Positions 7,262 through 14,000 of a DNA stretch of 64,000 bases are shown here, piece after piece. The position numbers were made by a program, and so were the translations under genes. Each line of letters opens with the position of its first letter. Position 1 is the stretch's first letter. The stretch covers positions 1-64,000 of the forward strand of contig CANCFT010000002.1 of assembly GCA_947377285.1 (NCBI GenBank), in the 5' to 3' direction. Under the pieces are notes generated by a model. The model did not search any database and was not told the DNA's origin. It saw nothing but the letters and a program-made list of their open reading frames with translations. This DNA comes from Bacteriovoracaceae bacterium. GTDB lineage: Bacteria > Bdellovibrionota > Bacteriovoracia > Bacteriovoracales > Bacteriovoracaceae.

Positions 7262-7993
7262 CTAAGGAGAAATTTTTAAATCAGAATTTATTAAAGATAA
7301 TTCAATATACCTATGCCTAACAGAGTTGAAATTCATTAATCGAATTTCTTCTTCAGGTGCCCACTTAGACCGCTTAAACATACCTGACAAAATAAAAACA
7401 TCTTTCAATATTGATATAAATAAATCATTTAAAAAAAGTTGCTTAAAATCGAAAGTGCTCCAGAATGAATCATTTTTTATTATATAATCCTGATACCCAT
7501 TAAATATTTTTTCAACTTTTTGGAGAAAAAGAAATTCATCATATATTACTTCAACTAGTAACGGCTGGTTAGTAATATCCAGGATCGAAAAAATTGATTC
7601 AAGATATTTTCTCCTAGAGCATGAATAATTATCAAGTAAATGTTGATTATTCGATCTTGAACAAAAGCATCCAATATAGAGATGCATACCTGGATATGTA
7701 ACTTCTTTATTAAGAAATTTATGAAAATTAGAATATAAGCCCGCAGTCAACTCATTATTTCTAATACAATCCCTCAACACTGAAATTACAAGTTTCATAC
7801 CATAAAGAAGTTCATTATGATCATTTGTATTTCTGTAGTGAGACATTCTAAATTTTTTTGTCTCCAAAATATTTTGAGCCGATTTGAGTTTCGTGTAATG
7901 ATACAGTGGCTTATTATTTGGAATAATCAATGATTCTGTAAATTGTCGTTGGCATTCTTCTTCAAGTCGAGATTTTTTATAATTGTCAGTCAT
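7262..7993 (-). CDS. DUF2971-family protein
   Basis: 243 residues. PLYHYTKLKSAQNILETKKF and RMSHYRNTNDHNELLYGM match the DUF2971 opening pattern (YHYT...IL...L..S....NDP.E). Later LYIGCFCSRSNNQHLLDNYS corresponds to the family's CFS....LLWAHYA region. The biochemical role is unknown. Members are often found in mobile elements and defence islands, and the fold has been suggested to be ADP-ribosyltransferase-like, which I cannot confirm. It is convergent with the secreted-protein gene and lies 34 bases after the gene that ends at 8028. Its position among Abi genes makes a defence or toxin role plausible. Confidence 0.6.
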   Translation of the reverse strand: MTDNYKKSRLEEECQRQFTESLIIPNNKPLYHYTKLKSAQNILETKKFRMSHYRNTNDHNELLYGMKLVISVLRDCIRNNELTAGLYSNFHKFLNKEVTYPGMHLYIGCFCSRSNNQHLLDNYSCSRRKYLESIFSILDITNQPLLVEVIYDEFLFLQKVEKIFNGYQDYIIKNDSFWSTFDFKQLFLNDLFISILKDVFILSGMFKRSKWAPEEEIRLMNFNSVRHRYIELSLINSDLKISP

Positions 7994-8027
7994 AGATAAC
8001 CTTTTATTTTTAATTATGACTGGATAA

Positions 8028-8570
8028 TTATTTATTGAACCAGTTTAGAAACTTCTCTACTGTATGAAAATTTTGATAATAAAAAATCAAAAATCCACAG
8101 ATAATCGCACCAATAAACATTCCAAGTGCTCTTTCAATTATGATTTCTTTTTTCTTTAACTCGACCTTTGTCTGAGCAAAGCCATCGTTAATTGCGTTCA
8201 TTAAAACAATCGGATCAGTAGATGAAAAATCCACTTTAACCTGCTCACCTTTATTATTTTTCAGCATACGAAGATAATTGGCCCCATCGGAATTAGACTG
8301 AGACATATAGCGATTTAAAAGATCCAATTGGTTGGTCATGGTTAATATTTCAATTGCTTCATCAAGAGTTGCCCCACGAGGCTTAGAGGTATCTAAAATA
8401 CGGCCAAAAGTTGAAGTGCTTATAGTAGGAAGCCTTTCTCCTGAAGCCTGAATAGTTCTTGAACTAGGACGTTCAGCTGACCACTTATTGAAAGACTCAA
8501 TAACAATGTCTTTTAAAAGCTTTTCTTCTTTAGACATTTCAGCTGATTTTTTTGATTCGTTTTCGCTCAT
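8028..8570 (-). CDS. Tail-anchored protein of unknown function
   Basis: 180 residues, not recognised. The N-terminal two thirds are soluble and helical (EEKLLKDIVIESFNKWSAER, STSTFGRILDTSKPRGATLD). A single transmembrane segment near the C terminus (ALGMFIGAIICGFLIFYY) leaves a short tail, so it is probably anchored in the inner membrane with its bulk in the cytoplasm. The start at 8570 is chosen because GGAAGG lies 6 bases upstream. An in-frame ATG at 8633 has no ribosome site. It is divergent from the coupling ATPase gene and could be its membrane adaptor, since that ATPase lacks clear membrane helices. That is inference. Confidence 0.6.
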   Translation of the reverse strand: MSENESKKSAEMSKEEKLLKDIVIESFNKWSAERPSSRTIQASGERLPTISTSTFGRILDTSKPRGATLDEAIEILTMTNQLDLLNRYMSQSNSDGANYLRMLKNNKGEQVKVDFSSTDPIVLMNAINDGFAQTKVELKKKEIIIERALGMFIGAIICGFLIFYYQNFHTVEKFLNWFNK

Positions 8571-8693
8571 AAAAGCCTTCCTAAAATAATTTCCAAGGAT
8601 TTTCTTCATAAAACAAAAAAACTGTTTTTGCAATGAGTTGCAATCTTTTGGGCTTATGTTCTTGAAAATCTGTCGTCAAATTGGTTTCCAAAA

Positions 8694-8742
8694 TGATTTT
8701 CAGTTTGAAAATCACCTTGATTGGCAAAGATAGCCAATCAAG
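8694..8742. promoter_or_regulatory. Two adjacent palindromes in the divergent control region
   Basis: TGATTTTC/GAAAATCA (8694-8701 and 8707-8714) is followed two bases later by CTTGATTGGC/GCCAATCAAG (8716-8725 and 8733-8742). Both are perfect. They lie between the tail-anchored gene and the coupling ATPase gene, so they may be operators controlling both directions or part of a transfer origin. Confidence 0.6.
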
Positions 8743-8824
8743 TGAAACGTTATTGAAAGAGATTAAAAAAAGTTTTTAAGTAGCTGTGATCGGAAATAAC
8801 TCCGACAATAACAAAGGATTTTTG

Positions 8825-10303
8825 ATGTTCAATACGGAAACCAAAAAGAAAAATTCGCCAGAGGGGTTAGATTTAGTAACCCCAATCGTCGAGATCTTTA
8901 CTGATCTCATCAATGGTCTCATTCATCTCTTGGGACTTGGAATTCAGTACGGTATTGACCAATACAAAGCGAGAAAAGCTCTTGTTCGTACAATTGAAGA
9001 AAAAGAATTGAAATCTACTAAATCATCAACATCCTCACAAGATTTAGGTTTTTCAATTTCAAGGAAAAAACCGATTCCACTATCTGGAATTGATTTTTCA
9101 AAACATTCAGCAATCTTTGGAGCTGCTGGATTTGGAAAAACCAATCTGATTTCCGTCCTTCAAGAAAATTCTCTCCAACAAAATAGGCCTATTATTTTCT
9201 TTGATCCAAAAGGTGATCTTGAAGCATTACTTTCATTTAAGGCCCTTTGTGAAAAATATCAAAAGAAGTGTTTGATATTTTCTGAACATTACCAAGATTC
9301 GATTAATTTAAATCCTCTTAAAAATGGATCAGTAAATCAAATTGTCGATCGGTTCATGTCATCCTTTGAATGGACAGAGCCCTTTTATAAAGACATTTGC
9401 CAAGATGTTTTAATGAAATCAGTCAGAGATTTATATAATCAAGATAAGGCCATTAGCATTGGTAATATCATTGAAATTTATGAATCAAAATATCTAACGG
9501 ATAAGACACTTGGACTTTTGTTAAAACTTAAAAATATTCATACATCAGATTTTGGTAAAATTTTAGAAGACGACGGCAATGCTTTAACTTTTGAAGATAT
9601 TCGAGATCAAAAAGTCTGTTTATATATTGGACTTTCAACGCAAGGATATGGCGAAACAGCGATGGCCCTCGGGAAAATATTTTTAGGTGAACTACTTTAT
9701 AGTTCATACTATCAATTAATTAATTCTCCGATGTCTTCAACATCAATCGCTAATCCTATTTCAGTTTTCTTTGATGAATTTGGTGCATTGGTCACTCCTC
9801 GATTTATTGAACTACAAAATAAATGTCGTGGAGCTGGCATTCAGCTTTTTTTAGCTGTTCAAGGTGTCGCGGACATTGACCGAGTTGATCCTAATCTCAC
9901 AAGTCAGATTATTGAAAATTCTGCCAACCTATTTATTCTCAAACAACGAGTCGATAGTGGAGCTTCATTACTAGCTAACGCTATCGGAACTACTAAGAGC
10001 AAAAAACAAACTTACAAAACAGAACGAGGACATCGTCAAGAGGCCGGATCAGAACGCGAAGTAAACGAACACATTTGTCACCCAGACATCATTAAAAATT
10101 TAAGAGTCGGGCAATGTGTTTTACTTCGTCACAATCCGACCATGATTGACTTAATTAACATAAGGGAGAGAGGTCATGAACAAAACAAAGTAGTAGTTAT
10201 CCACAAACCGAGAGCGTCAGCTCCAAAAAAGTTTGATCATAATCAGACGATGGTTCCCATTAAGAGAAATACAGTCATTGGAGGTTCTATTGGTCGCCGT
10301 TAA
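8825..10303 (+). CDS. VirD4/TraG-like type IV coupling ATPase
   Basis: 492-residue P-loop ATPase of the VirD4/TraG/TraD group, which bring DNA-protein complexes to a conjugation channel. Visible motifs are Walker A in IFGAAGFGKTNLISVL, the group's FFDPKGDLEAL strand, Walker B in ISVFFDEFGALV, the Q of FLAVQGVADIDRV, and the C-terminal NSANLFILKQ / GATTKSKKQT region typical of TraD-C. The N terminus has only a weak hydrophobic stretch (IFTDLINGLIHLLGLGIQYG), so it may be soluble or peripheral. The start is taken as ATG 8825 with AAAGGA 6 bases upstream. A GTG at 8786 is in frame but without a clear ribosome site. It overlaps the Replic_Relax gene. No other conjugation gene is present in the element. 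Confidence 0.85.
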   Translation: MFNTETKKKNSPEGLDLVTPIVEIFTDLINGLIHLLGLGIQYGIDQYKARKALVRTIEEKELKSTKSSTSSQDLGFSISRKKPIPLSGIDFSKHSAIFGAAGFGKTNLISVLQENSLQQNRPIIFFDPKGDLEALLSFKALCEKYQKKCLIFSEHYQDSINLNPLKNGSVNQIVDRFMSSFEWTEPFYKDICQDVLMKSVRDLYNQDKAISIGNIIEIYESKYLTDKTLGLLLKLKNIHTSDFGKILEDDGNALTFEDIRDQKVCLYIGLSTQGYGETAMALGKIFLGELLYSSYYQLINSPMSSTSIANPISVFFDEFGALVTPRFIELQNKCRGAGIQLFLAVQGVADIDRVDPNLTSQIIENSANLFILKQRVDSGASLLANAIGTTKSKKQTYKTERGHRQEAGSEREVNEHICHPDIIKNLRVGQCVLLRHNPTMIDLINIRERGHEQNKVVVIHKPRASAPKKFDHNQTMVPIKRNTVIGGSIGRR

Positions 10304-11024
10304 TTTTGAGCATATTAATTTTCTAAGACCGCTATCAGAATGGAGAATGCTAGACATTGAAAATCTGATTAGCTTGTCTTCGGGAAAGAAGTATCAAAGT
10401 TATGATTCAGCAAGACTTCTATTAAAAAGCTTAGAGCGCAAAAAGATTATCCAAATCTATAAAGATCCATGGAATAAAAAGAACTATGCGTTTTTATCTA
10501 AGCTTGGGGAAAAATTGATCGGGCCTGATACCCCATCTCTTCTTCAAGAAGAAACTTATTATCATGACTCTAAGGTCTCAGCTCTTTGCTATGAAATACT
10601 AAAACTTAATCATGTATTTCATAATGTTGAGTTAGAACACAAAATTAAAAACATTAACAAAAAGAGTTCATTTGACGACATCGTGCCAGATGCAAGAGTC
10701 TTTGGACAATTTAACGACGAAAGCTTTCTATCTGCATTAGAGTTGGAACTTCATCAAAAAGAACGAGGAAGAATAATAAATAAAGCCAAGCATTATTTAA
10801 ATAGTACTTACTATAATCATGCTTTTTATTTCTTCCCCGATAAATCTTTGATGAACATCTACTTTAAAGCAATGAAGGATTCCCTAAGTAGCGACTTCAA
10901 CCAGAAGATTTTCTTATTTGCTGACACCTCAATCTCAGGTTCAAAACCTAATTTAGAGAAGGCTGTAGGCTTTGTAGCAAATAAAGAGACCACATTTTAT
11001 GAATTATTTAAGGAGAAACAATGA
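10290..11024 (+). CDS. Replic_Relax (PF13814-like) protein of element 2
   Basis: 244 residues with the same plan as the element 1 protein. A winged helix (SARLLLKSLERKKIIQIYKD, NYAFLSKLGEKLI) is followed by a conserved Asp/His region (DSKVSALCYEILKL), then IVPDARVFG and the acidic strand SALELELHQKERGRIINKAK. The D...ELELH...K pattern suggests a nuclease-like fold. The likely start is TTG 10290, five bases after a clean GGAGG that lies inside the end of the coupling ATPase gene, giving a 14-base overlap and tight coupling of the two products. They probably act as a DNA-processing pair, with the foldback 70 bases downstream as a candidate target. Confidence 0.7.
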   Translation: MVAVNFEHINFLRPLSEWRMLDIENLISLSSGKKYQSYDSARLLLKSLERKKIIQIYKDPWNKKNYAFLSKLGEKLIGPDTPSLLQEETYYHDSKVSALCYEILKLNHVFHNVELEHKIKNINKKSSFDDIVPDARVFGQFNDESFLSALELELHQKERGRIINKAKHYLNSTYYNHAFYFFPDKSLMNIYFKAMKDSLSSDFNQKIFLFADTSISGSKPNLEKAVGFVANKETTFYELFKEKQ

Positions 11025-11131
11025 ATTCACACTCTATTTCGGTGAGCTTTCGATCAATTTTCGATTCATTCGTATGCTTTAAAAGTGAGCAAGACAACCC
11101 GCTGATACCGTTACAGAAAGTCACTTCTTAA
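11021..11131 (+). CDS. Possible 36-residue protein at the Replic_Relax stop
   Basis: The ATG overlaps the Replic_Relax stop as ATGA and has AAGGAG 5 bases upstream, an ideal site for coupled translation. The reading frame (MNSHSISVSFRSIFDSF...) runs 36 codons into the left arms of the foldback and ends at TAA 11129-11131. The product is not recognised. It could be a real small protein, or a device whose translation opens the foldback RNA. Element 1 has nothing comparable, which lowers confidence. Confidence 0.35.
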   Translation: MNSHSISVSFRSIFDSFVCFKSEQDNPLIPLQKVTS

Positions 11132-11207
11132 AACTGACTACCTCTCTCTCACGTAGATAGAGCGGTAGTCAGTTTTGAAGCTAGGGAGGTAACGGTATCA
11201 GCGGGTT
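11096..11207. repeat. Nested 112-nt foldback (candidate origin) of element 2
   Basis: The outer arms AACCCGCTGATACCGTTAC (11096-11114) and their exact complement (11189-11207) are 19 bp. The inner arms AAAACTGACTACC (11130-11142) and GGTAGTCAGTTTT (11164-11176) are 13 bp, followed inward by CTCT/AGAG. Small internal loops separate the blocks, so the whole piece can fold into one long hairpin. No T-run follows. Its place right after the Replic_Relax gene equals that of 1651-1722 in element 1, although the sequences differ. Confidence 0.85.
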
Positions 11208-11242
11208 TAGTAACAAGATAAAAATAAAAAAACGGAGAAAAA

Positions 11243-11542
11243 ATGGAAACAAAAAAAGAAATGGTAATGAAAGAATATGAACATCTAAAAGGAAAGAGAG
11301 GATATAAATTATTATTGGTGTTGAGGTCGATGAGTTTAACTATGAAGGACTTTAATGATTCACAAGAATTAAATGAAGTATTTCATGTCAAATTCACATG
11401 CATGGATTTATGTAGACAACTTTTCAGGATTGCTAAATCGTACTGGGCCGAAGATGTTTTATTTCAGGATTTCTCAGATCTAAGAGAAATTGTTTTAAAT
11501 CACTGGGTTCAAGAAAATTTTCAAGTCATGACTTTAGACTAA
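11243..11542 (+). CDS. Small helical protein of unknown function
   Basis: 99 residues, not recognised, rich in charged and aromatic residues and apparently all-helical (KGKRGYKLLLVLRSM, FTCMDLCRQLFRIAKSYWAE). It has no signal peptide or membrane segment. GGAG lies 7 bases before the ATG, so translation is well supported. It lies between the foldback and the HTH gene. In element 1 the same place is occupied by the C-free tract instead. A DNA-binding or recombination accessory role is only suggested by position. Confidence 0.55.
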   Translation: METKKEMVMKEYEHLKGKRGYKLLLVLRSMSLTMKDFNDSQELNEVFHVKFTCMDLCRQLFRIAKSYWAEDVLFQDFSDLREIVLNHWVQENFQVMTLD

Positions 11543-11579
11543 TCACTTGCGAATTTTATTAATTTAACAAAGGAATTTA

Positions 11580-11831
11580 ATGACCCAAAACCTTAATTAC
11601 TTTTCAGACATTTCATTGTATAAAAACGAACATGACGGGGAGAAATCCCCCGATTCGCTCTTTAAAAATTTAATATGGGGAATTGATGAAGTAAGTAATT
11701 TTACTTCATACGCGAAAGGTACAATCTATAATCTCGTAAGTCGAGGTGAGATTCCGTACCGAACGCGGGGAAGAAAGAAAAGACTAGTTTTCATTCCGAG
11801 TGAAATCATTGCATGGTTCAAAGGAGAATGA
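11580..11831 (+). CDS. Excisionase-like helix-turn-helix protein of element 2
   Basis: 83 residues, HTH_17/MerR-like. NLIWGIDEV, then YAKGTIYNLVSRGEIPYR and RLVFIPSEIIAWFKGE are almost the same as in the element 1 protein. The first 30 residues differ. It probably controls excision or integrase expression. AAAGGA precedes the ATG by 6 bases. Its stop (TGA 11829-11831) lies six bases before the integrase start, and the ribosome site for the integrase is inside its last codons. Confidence 0.8.
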   Translation: MTQNLNYFSDISLYKNEHDGEKSPDSLFKNLIWGIDEVSNFTSYAKGTIYNLVSRGEIPYRTRGRKKRLVFIPSEIIAWFKGE

Positions 11832-11836
11832 TTACT

Positions 11837-13084
11837 ATGGGACGAAACGATTACAAAAAACTAAAAGGTGCTCCTGGAATTTATGTAAATAATAAATCAG
11901 GTCATTACTATGCTGAAAAAAGAATAAAGGGAAAACTTCATTCTGCGACTTTTGTTTCAGCCTATAAGGCCAAGCAATGGCGAAAACATTTTGATGGTAA
12001 GAGCTACAAGCTCGCGACAGTTGATAGTCAGTGTTCAACACTAAAAGAAGTATGGGAAGTTATGCAAAAGGTGCACTTCCCAACTTTAGCGACATCCACC
12101 AAAGACATTTGGAAAAGACGCTATAAACTTTTGGAGACCATTGAACATTTGCCGATGGATCAAATAACACCATCAAAAATAACAGAATGGACTCAGTACT
12201 GGGTTTCAATTTTTAGCCAAGATGACTATCAGTCAGGACGAGGAAAAGCTGGACGATGCAACTTAAACAATGAACTTAATATGTTTGTCTCCATTTTCAA
12301 TTGGTACAAACAAAGCGAGCAATTTGAAAAAGAAGCAATCAGCTTAACTAATCCAGTAAAGACCAAGCATAAAAAGCTTGGTTTCATAAAGCCGTTACCA
12401 GATAAGAGAAAGCAAATAAATTTAAAAGATGCTTTTCTCTTTTTTGAGTTTCTAAAACCGCTTTATAGAGACCTGGCGATGATGCAATTTTATTGTGCCG
12501 GTCGAGTTGGTGAAGTCGCAGGCATGCAGTGGAGTAATATTGATCTTAAAAATAGAAGATTGATGATTAAACACACTTGCGTTTGGGATACATCCACTAA
12601 GATGTTTATCGAACTGAAAGGGTTTCCTAAAAACCGCGAAGCAAGGCCTGTCTATATTACTGATGAGATCATGGACGTTTTAAATCGTAGACTGGCCTTT
12701 AGATTGCCGGCCAACGATTATGTTTTTCATGTTGATGGGGCTCCACTTAATTACGGCACGATCCAGATTAATTATCGCGAGGGTCAACGTAAAAGCGGCG
12801 TGCCTTATACTGGAACACATATACTACGGCATGGAATGGCAAAGCTTGCAAGACAGGTTGGCGGAGGCCTTGATGCTGTTCTAGCAATGACGGGACATAA
12901 AGACTTAAAGCTAGCGGATCACTATTCAAAGTCGACAGAGGATGATCAAAAAGAGTTCTCACAAAAGATCATGGAGCATATTCGAAAGATGAAACTCAGT
13001 GATGCTGTGAAGAGTGAAGTTGATAATTCAGACTTTGAAAACGTGTTAAGTCTTAGGAAGTTTAAAACTAGTACAAATAACTGA
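11837..13084 (+). CDS. Tyrosine recombinase / integrase of element 2
   Basis: 415-residue integrase very close to that of element 1 along its whole length. The catalytic set is complete: Arg in YCAGRVGE, HILRHG, TGHKDLK and Tyr in ADHYSK. The N-terminal DNA-binding part starts GIYVNNKSGHYYAEKRIKGK. I place the start at ATG 11837 because this gives MGRNDYKKLKG, matching MSRSKNYKKLKN of element 1, and AAGGAG is 10 bases upstream. In-frame ATGs at 11813 and 11828 overlap the HTH gene or its ribosome site. It ends 72 bases before the mutM-start repeat, the probable crossover region, with arm-type repeats between. Confidence 0.94.
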   Translation: MGRNDYKKLKGAPGIYVNNKSGHYYAEKRIKGKLHSATFVSAYKAKQWRKHFDGKSYKLATVDSQCSTLKEVWEVMQKVHFPTLATSTKDIWKRRYKLLETIEHLPMDQITPSKITEWTQYWVSIFSQDDYQSGRGKAGRCNLNNELNMFVSIFNWYKQSEQFEKEAISLTNPVKTKHKKLGFIKPLPDKRKQINLKDAFLFFEFLKPLYRDLAMMQFYCAGRVGEVAGMQWSNIDLKNRRLMIKHTCVWDTSTKMFIELKGFPKNREARPVYITDEIMDVLNRRLAFRLPANDYVFHVDGAPLNYGTIQINYREGQRKSGVPYTGTHILRHGMAKLARQVGGGLDAVLAMTGHKDLKLADHYSKSTEDDQKEFSQKIMEHIRKMKLSDAVKSEVDNSDFENVLSLRKFKTSTNN

Positions 13085-13097
13085 AATTTGATAATTT

Positions 13098-13143
13098 AGT
13101 CGGAATACGCAGTCGGAATGAGTCGGAATGAAAATTTCCGACT
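13098..13143. repeat. Integrase arm-type repeats, right end of element 2
   Basis: AGTCGGAAT occurs at 13098-13106, 13111-13119 and 13121-13129, with an inverted TTCCGACT at 13136-13143. The same nonamer is at the left end (3705-3722). The arrangement is typical of arm-type sites bound by the integrase N-terminal domain. Confidence 0.7.
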
Positions 13144-13149
13144 CATTTT
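13120..13149 (+). terminator. Possible terminator after the element 2 integrase
   Basis: GAGTCGGAA (13120-13128) pairs with TTCCGACTC (13136-13144) and is followed by ATTTTTG. It could end the integrase transcript before mutM. The same bases form part of the arm-type repeats, so the terminator role is uncertain. Confidence 0.45.
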
Positions 13150-13156
13150 TGACCTT

Positions 13157-13196
13157 TAAAATTAACAAGATAAAAACATATGCCTGAATTACCCGA
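13157..13196. repeat. att site overlapping the start of mutM
   Basis: This is the right copy of the 40-bp repeat (see 3547-3586), running from TAAAATTAACA through the ATG and first five codons of mutM. The longest perfect block is the 11-bp TAAAATTAACA, a plausible strand-exchange core. Confidence 0.75.
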
Positions 13197-13998
13197 AGTC
13201 GAAACCATTAAATCCCAACTAAGCGAATTTCTCCCACTCGAAGTTCAAAGCATTTCATTTTCCGATAAAACATCTAGGCTAATCAAGCAATCAGACTTCA
13301 TCCCTCAAACAAATGAAATCATCCGTGAATTTTCTCGCAAAGGAAAATTTCTCATTTTTAAATTTGATAACCCTGACCATTTTATCATTTCCCATTTAGG
13401 CATGTCGGGTTCATGGAGAATTAGTCCCATAAAGCTTGATGCTATTGAAGGCAAACACGCTCATGTAGTTATAGTAACGAATAAAAAAGTTTTAAGTTAT
13501 ATAGACCCTCGACGTTTTGGAAAAATTTATTTTTTAAATAAACTCAACTTCGATAAAAAAATGAGTGAGTCCCCCATGGACATAAGTGAGCCTGGATTTG
13601 ATGCTCAACATATTCATTCAATATTTAAAAAATTTCCCAATAAAACGTTAAAGACATTTTTACTGGATCAAAAATACTTCTCTGGTGTAGGAAATTATAT
13701 CGCCAGTGAAATTTGTGCTCGCGCAAAACTTGTTCCTACTAAATTAACAGGAAAGTTAAGCCAAAAAGATTGCTTGAATATTAAAGCGGCCATAGATTTA
13801 ATCATTTTAGGTGCGATTAAAACTCAAGGAACAACTTTTGGTGGAGGCTACCGAGATGCTTTCGGCGAAAAAGGAGAAGGTGTTCAGCACCTGGTCGTTT
13901 TTCACCAAGACATCTGTCAAATGTGTAATAAAAATAAAGTGATCAAGTCTGTTTTAGGTGGGCGTGGAACTTATCATTGCCCTAAATGCCAAAAATAA
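13180..13998 (+). CDS. mutM: Formamidopyrimidine-DNA glycosylase
   Basis: 272 residues, the usual length. It removes oxidised purines such as 8-oxoguanine from DNA and nicks the abasic site. The N terminus MPELPEVETIK carries the catalytic Pro/Glu after Met removal. KGKFLIFKF, HLGMSGSWRI, IDPRRFGKIYF and DQKYFSGVGNYIASEI follow, and the C-terminal zinc finger is CQMC...YHCPKC. All catalytic features are intact, so the two integrative elements have not broken the gene. They have replaced its upstream region, however, and I see no clear ribosome site before the ATG (AAGATAAAAACAT). Expression may depend on sequence brought by the element. Confidence 0.96.
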   Translation: MPELPEVETIKSQLSEFLPLEVQSISFSDKTSRLIKQSDFIPQTNEIIREFSRKGKFLIFKFDNPDHFIISHLGMSGSWRISPIKLDAIEGKHAHVVIVTNKKVLSYIDPRRFGKIYFLNKLNFDKKMSESPMDISEPGFDAQHIHSIFKKFPNKTLKTFLLDQKYFSGVGNYIASEICARAKLVPTKLTGKLSQKDCLNIKAAIDLIILGAIKTQGTTFGGGYRDAFGEKGEGVQHLVVFHQDICQMCNKNKVIKSVLGGRGTYHCPKCQK

Positions 13999-14000
13999 TT

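Larger units (their letters stand above)
3547..13196 (+). mobile_element. Element 2: ~9.6-kb integrative element inserted at the 5' end of mutM
   Basis: The element is bounded by the 40-bp mutM-start repeats (3547-3586 and 13157-13196) and by AGTCGGAAT nonamers just inside both ends (3705-3722 and 13098-13143). From left to right it carries AbiTii-like, AbiEi/AbiEii, secreted Cys-rich, DUF2971 and tail-anchored proteins, then a coupling ATPase, Replic_Relax, the foldback, a 99-residue protein, HTH and integrase. No recognisable relaxase of a standard MOB family and no type IV secretion genes are present, so it would be a mobilizable or hitch-hiking element rather than a self-sufficient ICE. 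Confidence 0.75.

Noticed and set aside
13157-13196. Idea that mutM is disrupted by the insertion
   Set aside because: The frame from ATG 13180 is complete, with catalytic residues and zinc finger, so the element leaves a whole gene.
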